Source: JBLHKS01 sp047620505
GTDB lineage: Bacteria; Verrucomicrobiota; Verrucomicrobiia; Verrucomicrobiales; DEV007
Direction of reading: 5' to 3'
Length of the DNA: 50,016 bases
Assembly (NCBI GenBank): GCA_047620505.1
Contig: JBLHKS010000029.1
Location: 1 to 50,016, forward strand
The notes under the pieces were generated by a model. It was given only the letters and a program-made list of their open reading frames with translations. It was not told the origin of the DNA and did no database searches. The position numbers and the translations under genes were made by a program. Of the stretch, positions 25,718 to 33,900 are shown piece after piece; the first letter of the stretch is position 1; every line of letters begins with the position of its first letter.

Positions 25718-26455
25718 ATGTCGCCCAGCCCCGCCGCCCGTCGCCCTTTCAAACGTGTTGTCCTCAAACTCAGCGGAGAAGCCCTCCGAGAGCCAGGAAG
25801 TCAGGACAATATTTCTCCTGAAATTGTCGGCGATTTGGCTCAGCAGCTGAAGCAGGCACATCAAACCGGACTCGAGATCGCAGTCGTTGTCGGAGGCGGA
25901 AATTTCTGGCGCGGTGCGAGCGCGAGCAGCCGCGGAATGGAACGAGCGACGGCCGATTATGTCGGAATGCTGGCGACAGTGATGAACGCTCTGGCGCTCC
26001 AGAGCACGCTCGAATCGATCGATGTTCCGGCGCGAGTTCAGTCGGCGATCGAGATGAACAACGTGGCCGAACCGTTCATCCGCCGCATGGCCGTTCGGCA
26101 TCTCGAACGCGGCCGAATCGTGATTTTCGGTGCGGGCACGGGCAATCCGTTTTTCTCGACTGACACAGCAGCTGCTCTCCGCGCGAGCGAAATTGGAGCG
26201 GACGTGATTTTGAAAGCGACGAAGGTCGACGGCGTTTACGACCGCGATCCAGTCGGGGATCCGGATGCCGTCCGATTCGAGGAATTGACGTTTACCGAAG
26301 CCCTCACCCGAGGCCTCAAAGTGATGGACGCGACCGCGTTCAGCCTTTGCCGAGACAACTCGAAACCGGTCGTGGTTTTTGACATGACCGAGCCTGGAAA
26401 TCTTGCTCGTGCGCTGCTTGGCGAGCACGTTGGCACGCTGGTGACCACCGATTGA
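25718..26455 (+). CDS. pyrH: UMP kinase
   Basis: 245 residues from the ATG at 25718 (MSPSPAARRPFKRVVLKLSGEAL), typical for PyrH; the longer open frame upstream is not conserved-looking. Motifs: VVLKLSGEAL (phosphate binding), GGGNFWRGA, ATADYVGMLATVMNALALQ (UMP site), GTGNPFFSTDTAAALRA, and KATKVDGVYDRDP. It phosphorylates UMP to UDP for nucleotide and cell-wall precursor synthesis as a hexamer. The pyrH-frr order is a widely conserved bacterial pairing. The 11 of 12 match of the iterated palindrome at 26166 lies within the codons of TAAALR. Confidence 0.95.
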   Translation: MSPSPAARRPFKRVVLKLSGEALREPGSQDNISPEIVGDLAQQLKQAHQTGLEIAVVVGGGNFWRGASASSRGMERATADYVGMLATVMNALALQSTLESIDVPARVQSAIEMNNVAEPFIRRMAVRHLERGRIVIFGAGTGNPFFSTDTAAALRASEIGADVILKATKVDGVYDRDPVGDPDAVRFEELTFTEALTRGLKVMDATAFSLCRDNSKPVVVFDMTEPGNLARALLGEHVGTLVTTD

Positions 26456-26508
26456 AACCAAACCGACTAGAGAATTTTTCTAAACCTAATCTAAAACCAG
26501 ACATCACC

Positions 26509-27063
26509 ATGGAACCGGACGAAATCATGATGGATTGCGAGGAAGCGATGGAAAAAGCCGTCAACCACCTCAAACACGAATTTGCAACCGTGCGCACCGG
26601 CAAGGCGTCGCCCGCGCTGGTCGAAGGCCTGGACGTAAACGTCGTTTCTTACGGAATGTCCTCAAAGCTCAAGCAGCTCGCGGTCATCACCACGCCAGAG
26701 CCGAGGTTGATCGTTATTCAGCCTTTCGACGTTAGCACGATGGCCGACATCGAGCGCGCACTGAAGGAATCTCGGCTCGGGATCAACCCGGCGGTCGACG
26801 GCAAAATCATTCGATTGCCGATTCCGGAGCTTTCCGAAGAACGCCGCAAGGACATGGTGAAGCTCGCGAAAACGATGGCCGAGGAAGGCCGAGTCGGCGT
26901 TCGCAAGGCGCGCCAGGACGGGATGCACAAGATCAAAGGTGCTAAGCTCCCCGAAGATGAGCAGAAGCTTTACGAGAAGGACATTCAGGAGATGACCGAT
27001 AAGGGAATCACTTCGATCGACGAGAGTTTTAAGGCCAAAGAAACGGATATCCTCACGGTGTGA
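26509..27063 (+). CDS. frr: Ribosome recycling factor
   Basis: 184 residues from the ATG at 26509 (MEPDEIMMDCEEAMEKA), the standard length; an in-frame start at 26452 would add an odd 19-residue leader. The protein is a three-helix bundle with the family segments HEFATVRTGKASPALVEGL, GVRKARQDGMHKIK and ITSIDESFKAKETDILTV. With EF-G it splits the post-termination ribosome. An AT-rich stretch with a TAATCT element (about 26483-26488) precedes the start, so a separate promoter besides read-through from pyrH is possible. The stop overlaps the next GTG by 4 bp (GTGA). Confidence 0.96.
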   Translation: MEPDEIMMDCEEAMEKAVNHLKHEFATVRTGKASPALVEGLDVNVVSYGMSSKLKQLAVITTPEPRLIVIQPFDVSTMADIERALKESRLGINPAVDGKIIRLPIPELSEERRKDMVKLAKTMAEEGRVGVRKARQDGMHKIKGAKLPEDEQKLYEKDIQEMTDKGITSIDESFKAKETDILTV

Positions 27064-27746
27064 GCGAGTTTTCGGCTCAGCAGTTGCTCGATCTCGAGCA
27101 CTTCGAATACCCCGGCTTGTTCGTCGAAGGCGAGCCGGTTTGGACAGCTCTCAGCCGGATCAAACCGTATCTCGCGGAGCACGTTTCCGGGCAAATGCTT
27201 GAAGGCGCGCAGGTCGACGAGCGCGCGGTGATCGGACCGAACGTGATCCTCGGCGAAGGCGTGATCGTCGAGGCGAACGCGACGATCAAGGGGCCAGCGA
27301 TCCTCGGGCCTGGCTGCACCGTTCGCAGCGGAGCTTACGTTCGTGAGAATGTGATCGCGGGCGCGGGTGTCATGTTAGGGAATTCCTGCGAGTTCAAAAA
27401 CTGCGTGATTTTCGACAACGCCGAGGTCCCGCATTTTAACTACGTCGGCGATTCGATCCTCGGCTACAAAGCGCATCTCGGAGCAGGCGTGGTTCTCTCG
27501 AACGTGCGGCTCGATCGCAAAAGCGTCGTCCTGAAGATTCACAGCGGAGCGATCGAAACCGGATTGCGCAAGTTCGGCGCGATCATCGGCGACCGCACCG
27601 AAATCGGCTGCAACAGCGTATTGAGCCCGGGCAGCATTCTTGGCCGAGACTGCATTTTGTATCCGGGAACGCAGTGGAACGGCGTTCTCGATTCAAACCG
27701 GATCGTGAAATTACGTCAGTCGCTGGAGATCGTCGAAAAGATCTAA
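27060..27746 (+). CDS. Left-handed beta-helix (hexapeptide-repeat) protein, GlmU-C-terminal-like
   Basis: 228 residues from a GTG at 27060 that overlaps the frr stop by 4 bp. Residues about 55-215 show repeats of the [LIV]-G-x4 hexapeptide type (VIGPNVILGEGVIVEANATI, AILGPGCTVRSGAYV), so the protein is a trimeric beta-helix. The segment FNYVGDSILGYKAHLGAGV is very like the acetyltransferase core of GlmU-type proteins, but there is no nucleotidyltransferase domain. It could be an acyl- or acetyltransferase acting on a sugar nucleotide or a glycan. The ATG-less start and coupling to frr are unusual. The substrate is unknown. Confidence 0.75.
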   Translation: MSEFSAQQLLDLEHFEYPGLFVEGEPVWTALSRIKPYLAEHVSGQMLEGAQVDERAVIGPNVILGEGVIVEANATIKGPAILGPGCTVRSGAYVRENVIAGAGVMLGNSCEFKNCVIFDNAEVPHFNYVGDSILGYKAHLGAGVVLSNVRLDRKSVVLKIHSGAIETGLRKFGAIIGDRTEIGCNSVLSPGSILGRDCILYPGTQWNGVLDSNRIVKLRQSLEIVEKI

Positions 27747-27756
27747 GATCTGGGCT

Positions 27757-28398
27757 CTACGCCTCCTCTTCGCGAAGCAAGTGCCAGTTCTTGACTGCGT
27801 AGAACAGCCCGGACAGCACCGTCAGCAGAACCGACATGCTGATCAGCACGAATCCGATGACGTAGTGCATGTCGATTTTCCCGATCACGCTCCCGGCAAT
27901 CTTGAAATCCAAATAGACGTTCCATTCGTAAAATGGCGAGGTCCAGGCAAAGAGCGGTTCGAACCGAGCCATATCGAGCAGGAAGAACAGAACCGTCGCA
28001 ATCTGCCAGATCGTTTTGTGCTTACCGAGCCGATCTGCGGCGACTACTTTTCCTTGCGAGGAAGCGATCAATCGAATGCCGGTGACTAGAAATTCCCGAG
28101 AAAGAATCACGATCACCGCCCACGCCCAGACCATCTGAATGTCCACCAGCACGATGAACCCCGCTGCGATCAAGATTTTATCAGCCAGAGGATCCATCAA
28201 TTTACCGAAATTGGTAACCTGCTGAAATCGGCGCGCGAGGTAGCCGTCGAGAAAGTCCGTGATCGAAGCCACGGCGAAAATGATGAACCCGATCGAATAC
28301 TCGTATTCGAGCAAATACGGCAGGCCAGCCGACATGACCACCACGAATACGCCGGTTAGAATTAGCCGAAAGACGGTGAGTTGGTTCGGAAGATTCAT
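27757..28398 (-). CDS. pgsA: CDP-diacylglycerol-glycerol-3-phosphate 3-phosphatidyltransferase-like enzyme
   Basis: 213 residues from the ATG at 28398 (MNLPNQLTVFRLILTGVFV); the upstream open frame is not conserved-looking. The CDP-alcohol signature DG-x2-AR-x8-G-x3-D-x3-D is complete in DFLDGYLARRF followed by GKLMDPLADK. Five or six hydrophobic segments predict an inner-membrane enzyme. It would make phosphatidylglycerol phosphate, the first step to phosphatidylglycerol and cardiolipin; close relatives using other alcohols cannot be excluded. It is convergent with the beta-helix gene (10 bp). The moaE-like gene lies upstream in the same direction. A CAGCAGCTGCTG copy sits 34 bp upstream of the start. 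Confidence 0.87.
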   Translation of the reverse strand: MNLPNQLTVFRLILTGVFVVVMSAGLPYLLEYEYSIGFIIFAVASITDFLDGYLARRFQQVTNFGKLMDPLADKILIAAGFIVLVDIQMVWAWAVIVILSREFLVTGIRLIASSQGKVVAADRLGKHKTIWQIATVLFFLLDMARFEPLFAWTSPFYEWNVYLDFKIAGSVIGKIDMHYVIGFVLISMSVLLTVLSGLFYAVKNWHLLREEEA

Positions 28399-28445
28399 AG
28401 TGCGAGTCAGCGATCTGCTTTCGACCGGTGCCAGCAGCTGCTGGC

Positions 28446-28832
28446 TCAAGTTTCCCCGACAAAAACCGGCTTTTTCCAGATTGGCACGGTTTTCTTGATT
28501 CGCTTCAAATATTCCCGGCAAAGTTCGAAGCCTGGTTGGCTGTGCCGGGTAAGAACGCGGATCACGATTGAAGGAACGCCCGCCGCGACGAATCCGATCC
28601 GGTGATGAATCAACACCTCGTGGTCAGGCTCTTCCGCCATCATTTCGTCGCAGATCTTCTGCAACATCTCCCGCGCCATCGGTTCGTAGCAGCTGTAATC
28701 GATCCCGGAAATCTTCCGCCCATCCTCCACGTCTCGCACCGCGCCCAGGAACCGAAAATCCGCCCCGAAGCGTGGATCACCGCCGATGCGGGACTCGAAA
28801 TCGTCCGTGGATTCTTTGGATATAGAGATCAT
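28446..28832 (-). CDS. moaE: MoaE-like large subunit of molybdopterin synthase
   Basis: 128 residues. Family features in order: RFLGAVRD, YSCYEPMAREML, IHHRIGFVAAGVPSIVI, TRHSQPGFELC, and the C-terminal KKTVPIWKKPVF, where the Lys is the catalytic one. MoaE with the sulfur carrier MoaD inserts sulfur into precursor Z to form molybdopterin. No moaD or other moa gene lies in the window, so the partner must be elsewhere. It is 48 bp upstream of the pgsA-like start and probably in one unit with it. The match is clear for MoaE although it is slightly shorter than usual (about 140-150 residues). Confidence 0.85.
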   Translation of the reverse strand: MISISKESTDDFESRIGGDPRFGADFRFLGAVRDVEDGRKISGIDYSCYEPMAREMLQKICDEMMAEEPDHEVLIHHRIGFVAAGVPSIVIRVLTRHSQPGFELCREYLKRIKKTVPIWKKPVFVGET

Positions 28833-28845
28833 CGCTTCGTGACAG

Positions 28846-28897
28846 GGTGACTTGGTGGCAAGGGAGACAAGGCAATGAGATTCTTCACCAAGTCACC
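28846..28897. repeat. 12-bp perfect inverted repeat
   Basis: GGTGACTTGGTG (28846-28857) pairs perfectly with CACCAAGTCACC (28886-28897) across a 28-bp loop. A third half-site GCAAGTCACC follows at 28904-28913. It lies upstream of the moaE-like start and could be an operator or part of a repeat. Confidence 0.65.
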
Positions 28898-28924
28898 TTT
28901 TCAGCAAGTCACCTTCTCACAAAC

Positions 28925-29038
28925 TCAAAGCCGAATCCCCTTCACCTCCGCATATTGCGCCGAACTCGGCCCGTACTGCGCCTTCACCGCGTTCTTGATC
29001 GCCTTCATCAGCGCGCGCTTCCAGCCCGTCCCTGGCAT
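28925..29038 (-). pseudogene. 37-residue ORF, likely remnant of a larger gene
   Basis: Minus-strand frame beginning MPGTGWKRALMKAIKNAVKA and ending EVKGIRL before a TGA. The amphipathic, basic helix and Y-G-x-SS pattern look like the C-terminal piece of a larger conserved hypothetical protein rather than a random frame. The N-terminus is inside an inverted repeat (29015-29074), so it is probably truncated. No family name can be given. Confidence 0.35.
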
Positions 29039-29074
29039 AGCGAGACAGGTCGATCGAGGACGGGCTGGAAGCGC
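29015..29074. repeat. 17-bp perfect inverted repeat
   Basis: GCGCTTCCAGCCCGTCC (29015-29031) and its exact complement GGACGGGCTGGAAGCGC (29058-29074), loop 26 bp. It overlaps the start of the small remnant ORF and lies about 50 bp downstream of the STAND gene stop, so it could act as a terminator or be a miniature repeat element. Confidence 0.7.
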
Positions 29075-29125
29075 CATCCTATCACAAACCTGAATAAGAA
29101 TTTCATTTCGAGGTACATTTGAAGC

Positions 29126-31504
29126 TTACTCCATTTTCACCCGACATCGCTCCGTAAAACCTCGCAATTTCCGCGTATCAGGATGTTCCACCCCCAATTT
29201 CGCCTCAAATCCTGCCAGAGCGCATTCATACCCCTCCAGCGCTTCGGCCAGCCGCCCCTCTTTCTCCGCCGCGACCGCCAGCCACCACACCGTCCTGAGC
29301 GTACTGGGATGATCCGGTCCCAGCGCGGCTTCTCGTCCATCCCGCGCGCGCCGGAACAGCGGCAGGGCTTCCTCCGCCCGCCCACGTTCGAGTAGAAACC
29401 CCGCCAGATTGTTGAGGCTGAGGAGCGTATCGGGATGTTCGGCCCCGAGGACCCGCTCCCTCGCCTCCAGCGCCCGCCGAAGCAACGGCTCGGCCGCCGC
29501 GTAGTCGTCTTTGGCATCCAGCAACGCCGCCAGATTGTTGAGGCTGCCGAGCGTATCGGGATGTTCGGCCCCGAGGACGCGCTCCCTCGCCTCCAGCGCC
29601 CGCCGATACAACGGCTCGGCCGCCGCGTAGTCGCCATTGCGGATTTCCTGGAACTGCGCGTACCCATTCAACAACCGCGGCACGGGCGCCGGATTGTCCC
29701 AGGATTCGGCGCGTTCGAAGAGGGCTTCGCAGTGCGGGCCGAGAATCTGCCACTTGGGCCAGGTTTCGATCTCCTGCCCTTCATCCGGTGCCCAAGCGTC
29801 GACGAGTTGGACGGCGGGTTCCCAGGCGGCGCGTTGGGCGGGTTCGGTGTCGAGACGTTGGCGGACGACTTCCTGAAGGAGACGATGCATCGAAATCGTC
29901 TCCGGCGGGTCCTCGAGGAAACGAATCAGGGAGAAGTCGGCGAGTTCGAGGAGAGCGGATTCGAGGGTTTCCGTAGCGGAACTCGCCAGAGTTTCGTCGC
30001 TGTAGTCCCGAGTCTCCGCACTCGGGCGCGGCGCCAGGCCGCGATCTTCCGGATGGGCTCCGCGACGGGTGCGGAGACCCTTATCTACGTCTGTATCGGC
30101 GTCGTCCCCGTCGAAATTCTGGCGAATTCCGCTACGGATCATTTCAGCGGGAATCGGATCGGGAGCGAGGAAGGCGAGCGCATCCAGCAGCTGCCGGGCC
30201 GCGGGAGTGAGGGCATCGAAACTGGTCTCCCAGGTCGCGGCGACGGAAAACGGGTAGTTCATCCGACGCGGGTCATACCATTTCAATAACTCGGGACGGC
30301 GGGCTTCGAGACGATCGAGATAGGTGGCGATGCTGATGCGATGCCGGGCGATGTAGGCGGCGGCTTGTTCGAGGGCGAGGTAGCCGAGTTGGATAGCAAG
30401 CCGCTGTGCTTGGTTCTTTGTGCTTTGTTCTTGGTTGGCTCCAGTGCGCTCCAACAGAAACTCGACGGCGGCGTCTTCATCGAGGACATCGAGATCCATC
30501 GGCTCGACTTCGGCGCCCCAGACTCCGAGCCGGGATGTGATGAGGAGATGGCCGGAAGTGAGGCGGCCTTCGCCCAGCAGCTGCTGGATGGCGTCGGCGG
30601 CGTCTTCGGCATCGGCATTGTCGAGAATGAGGAACCAGCCGCGATGGGCGTCGAGCCAGTCGAGCACGGCCTGGAGGCGGACGTCGCGCTCGGTGGCGAT
30701 GTCTTCGGGAAGGTTGAGGGCGTTGGAGCCGGTGAGGCGGGCGAGGTTTTCGGCCAGCGCGTCGGCGGAGTCGGCCCGGGCGAGGAGGAGAGCGGAGTAT
30801 TCGCCGGCGTAACGGTGGCCGTATTCGATCGCGAGCCGGGTTTTGCCAATCCCGCCGAGGCCATGGACGGCTTGAGTCGCGGTGACGGCGGCGGCGCGGC
30901 GGGCGATGAGCCGGGTGCGGAGGGTTTCGATGAAGGTGTCGCGGCCTTTGAAGAGGCGGCCGATGGAGCCAGGGAGATTGAAGGGACGGCGCTCGGGCTC
31001 GCCGCCGAACGCCCGGTTGAGGTCGGCCTGGATCTTGTCGGTGAGCTCGTCTTCGGAGGTGTAGAGCTCGGCGTAGCGGCCTTTGCTGGCGAGGCGGTCG
31101 AGATGAGTCTTTTGCGGGTGATCCGGGGAGCGGGGTTCGAGCGAGGTGTGGACGAAGAGTGGGATCTGGTAATGGAGCCCGAAGACGGCTTCCCACTGGG
31201 TGTAGGTGAGGCCGTCGGGAGCGTCGAGGTTGGCGAGGATGTCAGCAGCTGCTGGGCAGTTATCGCGAAAATCGTCGAGGGCACGGGGATTGCAGACGGA
31301 GCCGTGGAGCGAGCCGATGATGTGGACGACGGCGTCGCAGGATTGGACGATGTCGTGGATTTTGCGGAGGGTGTCGGCGGCGTCCTGATGGAAATCAGGC
31401 TGGATGACGGGGTTGTAGCCGGCGCGGACGAGGCCGTTGCGTCGCCGGAGCCTGAGGTCGGCGAATTCGTCAGTGACGCAGGAGATGAAGATCGATTTGG
31501 CCAT
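29126..31504 (-). CDS. STAND ATPase: DUF4062 + NB-ARC + TPR (NLR-like, putative defence protein)
   Basis: 792 residues. Residues about 1-120 match DUF4062 (SIFISCVTDEFADLRLRLR-like start, YNPVIQPDF, HIIGSLHG), a domain often placed before STAND ATPases. About 175-440 is the NB-ARC/NACHT-type ATPase with P-loop GLGGIGKTRLAIEYGHR, Walker B FLILDNAD and sensor LLITSR. Then comes a winged-helix part. About 640-790 has kinesin-light-chain-type TPRs, two 42-residue units nearly identical (ALEARERVLGAEHPDTL). This layout is that of NLR-like signalling proteins, some of which defend bacteria against phage by sensing and oligomerising. No effector gene is adjacent; DUF4062 may be the effector. A 169-bp inverted-repeat element lies in-frame in the middle (29970-30138). 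The -35/-10 pair at 31522-31550 drives it. Confidence 0.82.
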   Translation of the reverse strand: MAKSIFISCVTDEFADLRLRRRNGLVRAGYNPVIQPDFHQDAADTLRKIHDIVQSCDAVVHIIGSLHGSVCNPRALDDFRDNCPAAADILANLDAPDGLTYTQWEAVFGLHYQIPLFVHTSLEPRSPDHPQKTHLDRLASKGRYAELYTSEDELTDKIQADLNRAFGGEPERRPFNLPGSIGRLFKGRDTFIETLRTRLIARRAAAVTATQAVHGLGGIGKTRLAIEYGHRYAGEYSALLLARADSADALAENLARLTGSNALNLPEDIATERDVRLQAVLDWLDAHRGWFLILDNADAEDAADAIQQLLGEGRLTSGHLLITSRLGVWGAEVEPMDLDVLDEDAAVEFLLERTGANQEQSTKNQAQRLAIQLGYLALEQAAAYIARHRISIATYLDRLEARRPELLKWYDPRRMNYPFSVAATWETSFDALTPAARQLLDALAFLAPDPIPAEMIRSGIRQNFDGDDADTDVDKGLRTRRGAHPEDRGLAPRPSAETRDYSDETLASSATETLESALLELADFSLIRFLEDPPETISMHRLLQEVVRQRLDTEPAQRAAWEPAVQLVDAWAPDEGQEIETWPKWQILGPHCEALFERAESWDNPAPVPRLLNGYAQFQEIRNGDYAAAEPLYRRALEARERVLGAEHPDTLGSLNNLAALLDAKDDYAAAEPLLRRALEARERVLGAEHPDTLLSLNNLAGFLLERGRAEEALPLFRRARDGREAALGPDHPSTLRTVWWLAVAAEKEGRLAEALEGYECALAGFEAKLGVEHPDTRKLRGFTERCRVKME
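29425..29676 (-). repeat. Two near-identical 126-bp TPR-coding units
   Basis: GCGTATCGGGATGTTCGGCC starts at 29425 and again at 29551, period 126 bp (42 codons). The almost identical DNA points to a recent duplication of one TPR unit. Confidence 0.75.
29970..30138. mobile_element. MITE-like inverted-repeat element inside the STAND gene
   Basis: The left end reads TCCGTAGCGGAACTCGCCAG... (29970-29996) and the right end is its near-exact complement (30112-30138), 27 bp each with two mismatches. Internally there is a second palindrome CCCGAGTCTCCGCACTCGGG (about 30007-30026) and its partner GTGCGGAGACCC (30069-30080). The element is translated in the host gene as an atypical stretch of about 56 residues (about 456-511) rich in Asp, Arg and Thr. 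It carries no protein of its own. The host frame stays open, so the insertion gives a longer protein instead of a broken one. Size and structure fit a MITE/REP-type element. Confidence 0.6.
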
Positions 31505-31521
31505 GCCCGTGGATTGCCGGG

Positions 31522-31550
31522 ATCATAACCAGGCGACGGGGTCCTGACAA
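31522..31550 (-). promoter_or_regulatory. Promoter of the STAND gene
   Basis: On the minus strand: TTGTCA (31545-31550), 17-bp spacer, TATGAT (31522-31527), then 17 bp to the ATG at 31504. It gives a short leader of about 10 nt and is the most sigma70-like promoter in the window. Confidence 0.6.
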
Positions 31551-31577
31551 GCTTCAAGGGCGATTCCAACCTTCTAT

Positions 31578-31605
31578 TTGCCCATCCGCAATCCCGCATT
31601 AAGAT
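31578..31605 (+). promoter_or_regulatory. Promoter of the MsbA-like exporter gene
   Basis: TTGCCC (31578-31583), 16-bp spacer, TAAGAT (31600-31605), 42 bp before the ATG at 31648. It is back to back with the STAND promoter. Confidence 0.4.
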
Positions 31606-31647
31606 CGGCCTCCGCATTCCGGAGCTTCCGGCAAGGCGGGCGACTGT

Positions 31648-33879
31648 ATGGCGAAAAAAACGACAGAATCGACCCAAAAAAAGGAGCAGAAGCGGCTCTC
31701 GAAGAAAGACGTCGCCAAGATGTCGAATCGCGAGTTCATCGCTCATGCGAAGGTCCCTTACAAGCGGCTGCTGAGCTACGTTAAGCCCTACAAATCGCGT
31801 TTCGCGCTGGGGATTATCTTTGGTGTTCTCGCCGGGGTTTCGAACGCGTTCATCCTCTTTGGATTGAAATTTGTCTTCGCGATCGTGCTCGAAGATCCGG
31901 GCAAGAAAGGGGCCAACCAGGCTGCACAGGACATCGCCGAGATGTCGAAGACCGTGGCAGTTCTGTCGGAGCGTGCGGGTCAGCCGGACCCGGCGAAATT
32001 CGAGAAACTTGGCAGCGATGCGAGCGAAATCGCTGAGGCGACTGAGAAGGCTCAGGGGCTCGCTGCAATCGCGCTTCAGCTTCAGCAATCGGTCGAAAAA
32101 ATCGCGGCCAACGCCGAAGGTCGCGACGAAGTGCTTGAGAATGATGCCTGGCTCGCGGCGACTCGGATCGAGGCTCTTGCCCGAGCAGCTGCTGCGACAA
32201 CAAGCGCGAAAGACGCCAGCGATGAGCTGAAACCGTTTAAGGGAATCCCAGGGATGAAAAACGTCCAATTTGAGCCGCCGGAACTCCCGCCAGGCTACGA
32301 ATGGATCTGGGTCGCCGGAGTTTGCGCGATCGTGCCGATCATGATTCTGGGCAGGGGACTGCTCGGCTACCTTCATCATTACTGCATGCTTTGGGTCGGC
32401 ATGAAAGTGCTGAAAACAATCCGCGATCAGGTCTTCAGCAATCTCCTTCGCCAGTCACTGAAATTTTACGGCAAGGCCAAGACGGGCGAGCTGATGCAGA
32501 CCGTTTTCAACCAGACGCGCATGGCCCAGATGGCAGGAACGCAGCTGGCGAGCGACCTGATCAAGAATCCGGTTTCGCTCCTTTCGATCGTCGCCGTTCT
32601 GCTTCTGTTAGACCCGCTCTACACCTTCGCGGCGCTGGTCGTTTTTCCGTTTTGCATCCTGCCTGTGCTGATGATCGCGAAGAAGGTCCGCAAGGCCGGT
32701 GGTCGCGAGGAAGAAGAAGCGTCGACGTTGATGGTGACGATGCAGGAGACCTTTTCCGGGATCAAAGTGGTCAAAAGCCACGCTCGCGAAGAGTACGAGC
32801 GCGAGAGGTTCAACGCCGCGGATCGCAAGATGCTCGCCAACATCATGCGCTGGCGCAAAGCGATGGAAATCGTCGGGCCGCTTGTCGAAACGGTCGCTTC
32901 AGTCGGGATCGCTGGTGGCTTGGTCTACGCCAAAATGACGAACATGTCGGCCACCGAATTTATCCTGCTCAACATGGCGTTGATGAGCATGTACCCGCAC
33001 GCCAAAGCGCTCAGCCGCGTTCAGATCCAACTTCAGAAGTGTCTGATCGCGACGACGAAGGTTTTTGCTTTCATGGACGCTAAGCCGGATATTGAGGACG
33101 CCGAAGACGCCGTCGAGCTGAAAGACGTGAAGGGCCGGATCGAGTTCCGCGATGCCACTTTCACCTATCCGAATGCGGATGCGCCCGCGGTTCACAATCT
33201 TCGAGCGCGGATGAAACCAGGCCGCACCTACGCGCTCGTCGGTCGGTCCGGAGCCGGGAAATCGACCGTCCTTTCGCTACTGATGCGCTTCTACGATCCG
33301 CAGAACGGCAACATCACATTCGACGGAATCGACATCCGCAAAATCAAGCAAGTGTCCCTCCGCGACAACATCGGAATTGTGAATCAGGACGTCTTCCTTT
33401 TCCACGATACGATCCTCGCAAACATCCGTTATGGCCGCGCCGATGCGACGGAAGAAGAAGTGATCGCCGCTGCGAAAAAGGCTCACGCGCACGAATTCAT
33501 CATCGAAAAAGAAGGCGGCTACAAAGCTGTTGTCGGCGACAAAGGCTGCACGCTGTCAGGCGGCCAGCAGCAGCGAATTTCGATCGCCCGCGCGATTCTG
33601 CGTGACGCGCCGATTCTGCTTCTCGACGAAGCGTACTCAGCGCTGGATTCCGAATCCGAAAAACTGATTCACGAAGCGATGGAGGAGCTTTCCAAAGGCA
33701 AAACGGTGATCGCGATCGCGCACCGCTTGTCAACGATTCTGAACGCGGATCAGATCATCGTTATGGAAGGTGGAAAAGTGTTAGAGTCAGGCACTCATCA
33801 GGAGTTGATGGAGACCAGCGAGCACTACCAGAAAGTTTACAATCTGCAGTTCCACGGCCACGCCAGCAACGAGCTTTGA
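31648..33879 (+). CDS. MsbA-like ABC exporter (permease-ATPase fusion) with enlarged periplasmic loop
   Basis: 743 residues, about 150 more than usual MsbA-type half-transporters. After a Lys-rich N-terminus and the first membrane helix (about residues 50-78) there is a helical insertion of some 130 residues (EDPGKKGANQ to PGYEWIW), predicted to be periplasmic between TM1 and TM2. The other membrane helices follow to about residue 475. The ATPase domain has Walker A GRSGAGKST (about residue 531), signature LSGGQQQR and Walker B ILLLDEAYSALD, with Tyr where Thr is common. The family flips lipid A or other lipids or exports drugs. The insertion may contact a periplasmic partner; its role is unknown. 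Confidence 0.87.
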   Translation: MAKKTTESTQKKEQKRLSKKDVAKMSNREFIAHAKVPYKRLLSYVKPYKSRFALGIIFGVLAGVSNAFILFGLKFVFAIVLEDPGKKGANQAAQDIAEMSKTVAVLSERAGQPDPAKFEKLGSDASEIAEATEKAQGLAAIALQLQQSVEKIAANAEGRDEVLENDAWLAATRIEALARAAAATTSAKDASDELKPFKGIPGMKNVQFEPPELPPGYEWIWVAGVCAIVPIMILGRGLLGYLHHYCMLWVGMKVLKTIRDQVFSNLLRQSLKFYGKAKTGELMQTVFNQTRMAQMAGTQLASDLIKNPVSLLSIVAVLLLLDPLYTFAALVVFPFCILPVLMIAKKVRKAGGREEEEASTLMVTMQETFSGIKVVKSHAREEYERERFNAADRKMLANIMRWRKAMEIVGPLVETVASVGIAGGLVYAKMTNMSATEFILLNMALMSMYPHAKALSRVQIQLQKCLIATTKVFAFMDAKPDIEDAEDAVELKDVKGRIEFRDATFTYPNADAPAVHNLRARMKPGRTYALVGRSGAGKSTVLSLLMRFYDPQNGNITFDGIDIRKIKQVSLRDNIGIVNQDVFLFHDTILANIRYGRADATEEEVIAAAKKAHAHEFIIEKEGGYKAVVGDKGCTLSGGQQQRISIARAILRDAPILLLDEAYSALDSESEKLIHEAMEELSKGKTVIAIAHRLSTILNADQIIVMEGGKVLESGTHQELMETSEHYQKVYNLQFHGHASNEL

Positions 33880-33900
33880 CTCTAACAAGAGCCGAATCCA

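Larger units (their letters stand above)
28833..29125. other. Gene-poor stretch with inverted repeats and a decayed ORF
   Basis: Between the moaE-like start and the STAND gene stop. It holds two perfect inverted repeats (28846-28897 and 29015-29074) and, on the minus strand, a short coherent ORF (28925-29038). This mixture suggests a decayed gene or a small mobile remnant. Confidence 0.45.

Noticed and set aside
30341..31528. Open frame of 395 residues opposite the STAND gene
   Set aside because: Shadow of the GC-rich STAND coding sequence; the opposite strand has a full domain set and a good promoter.
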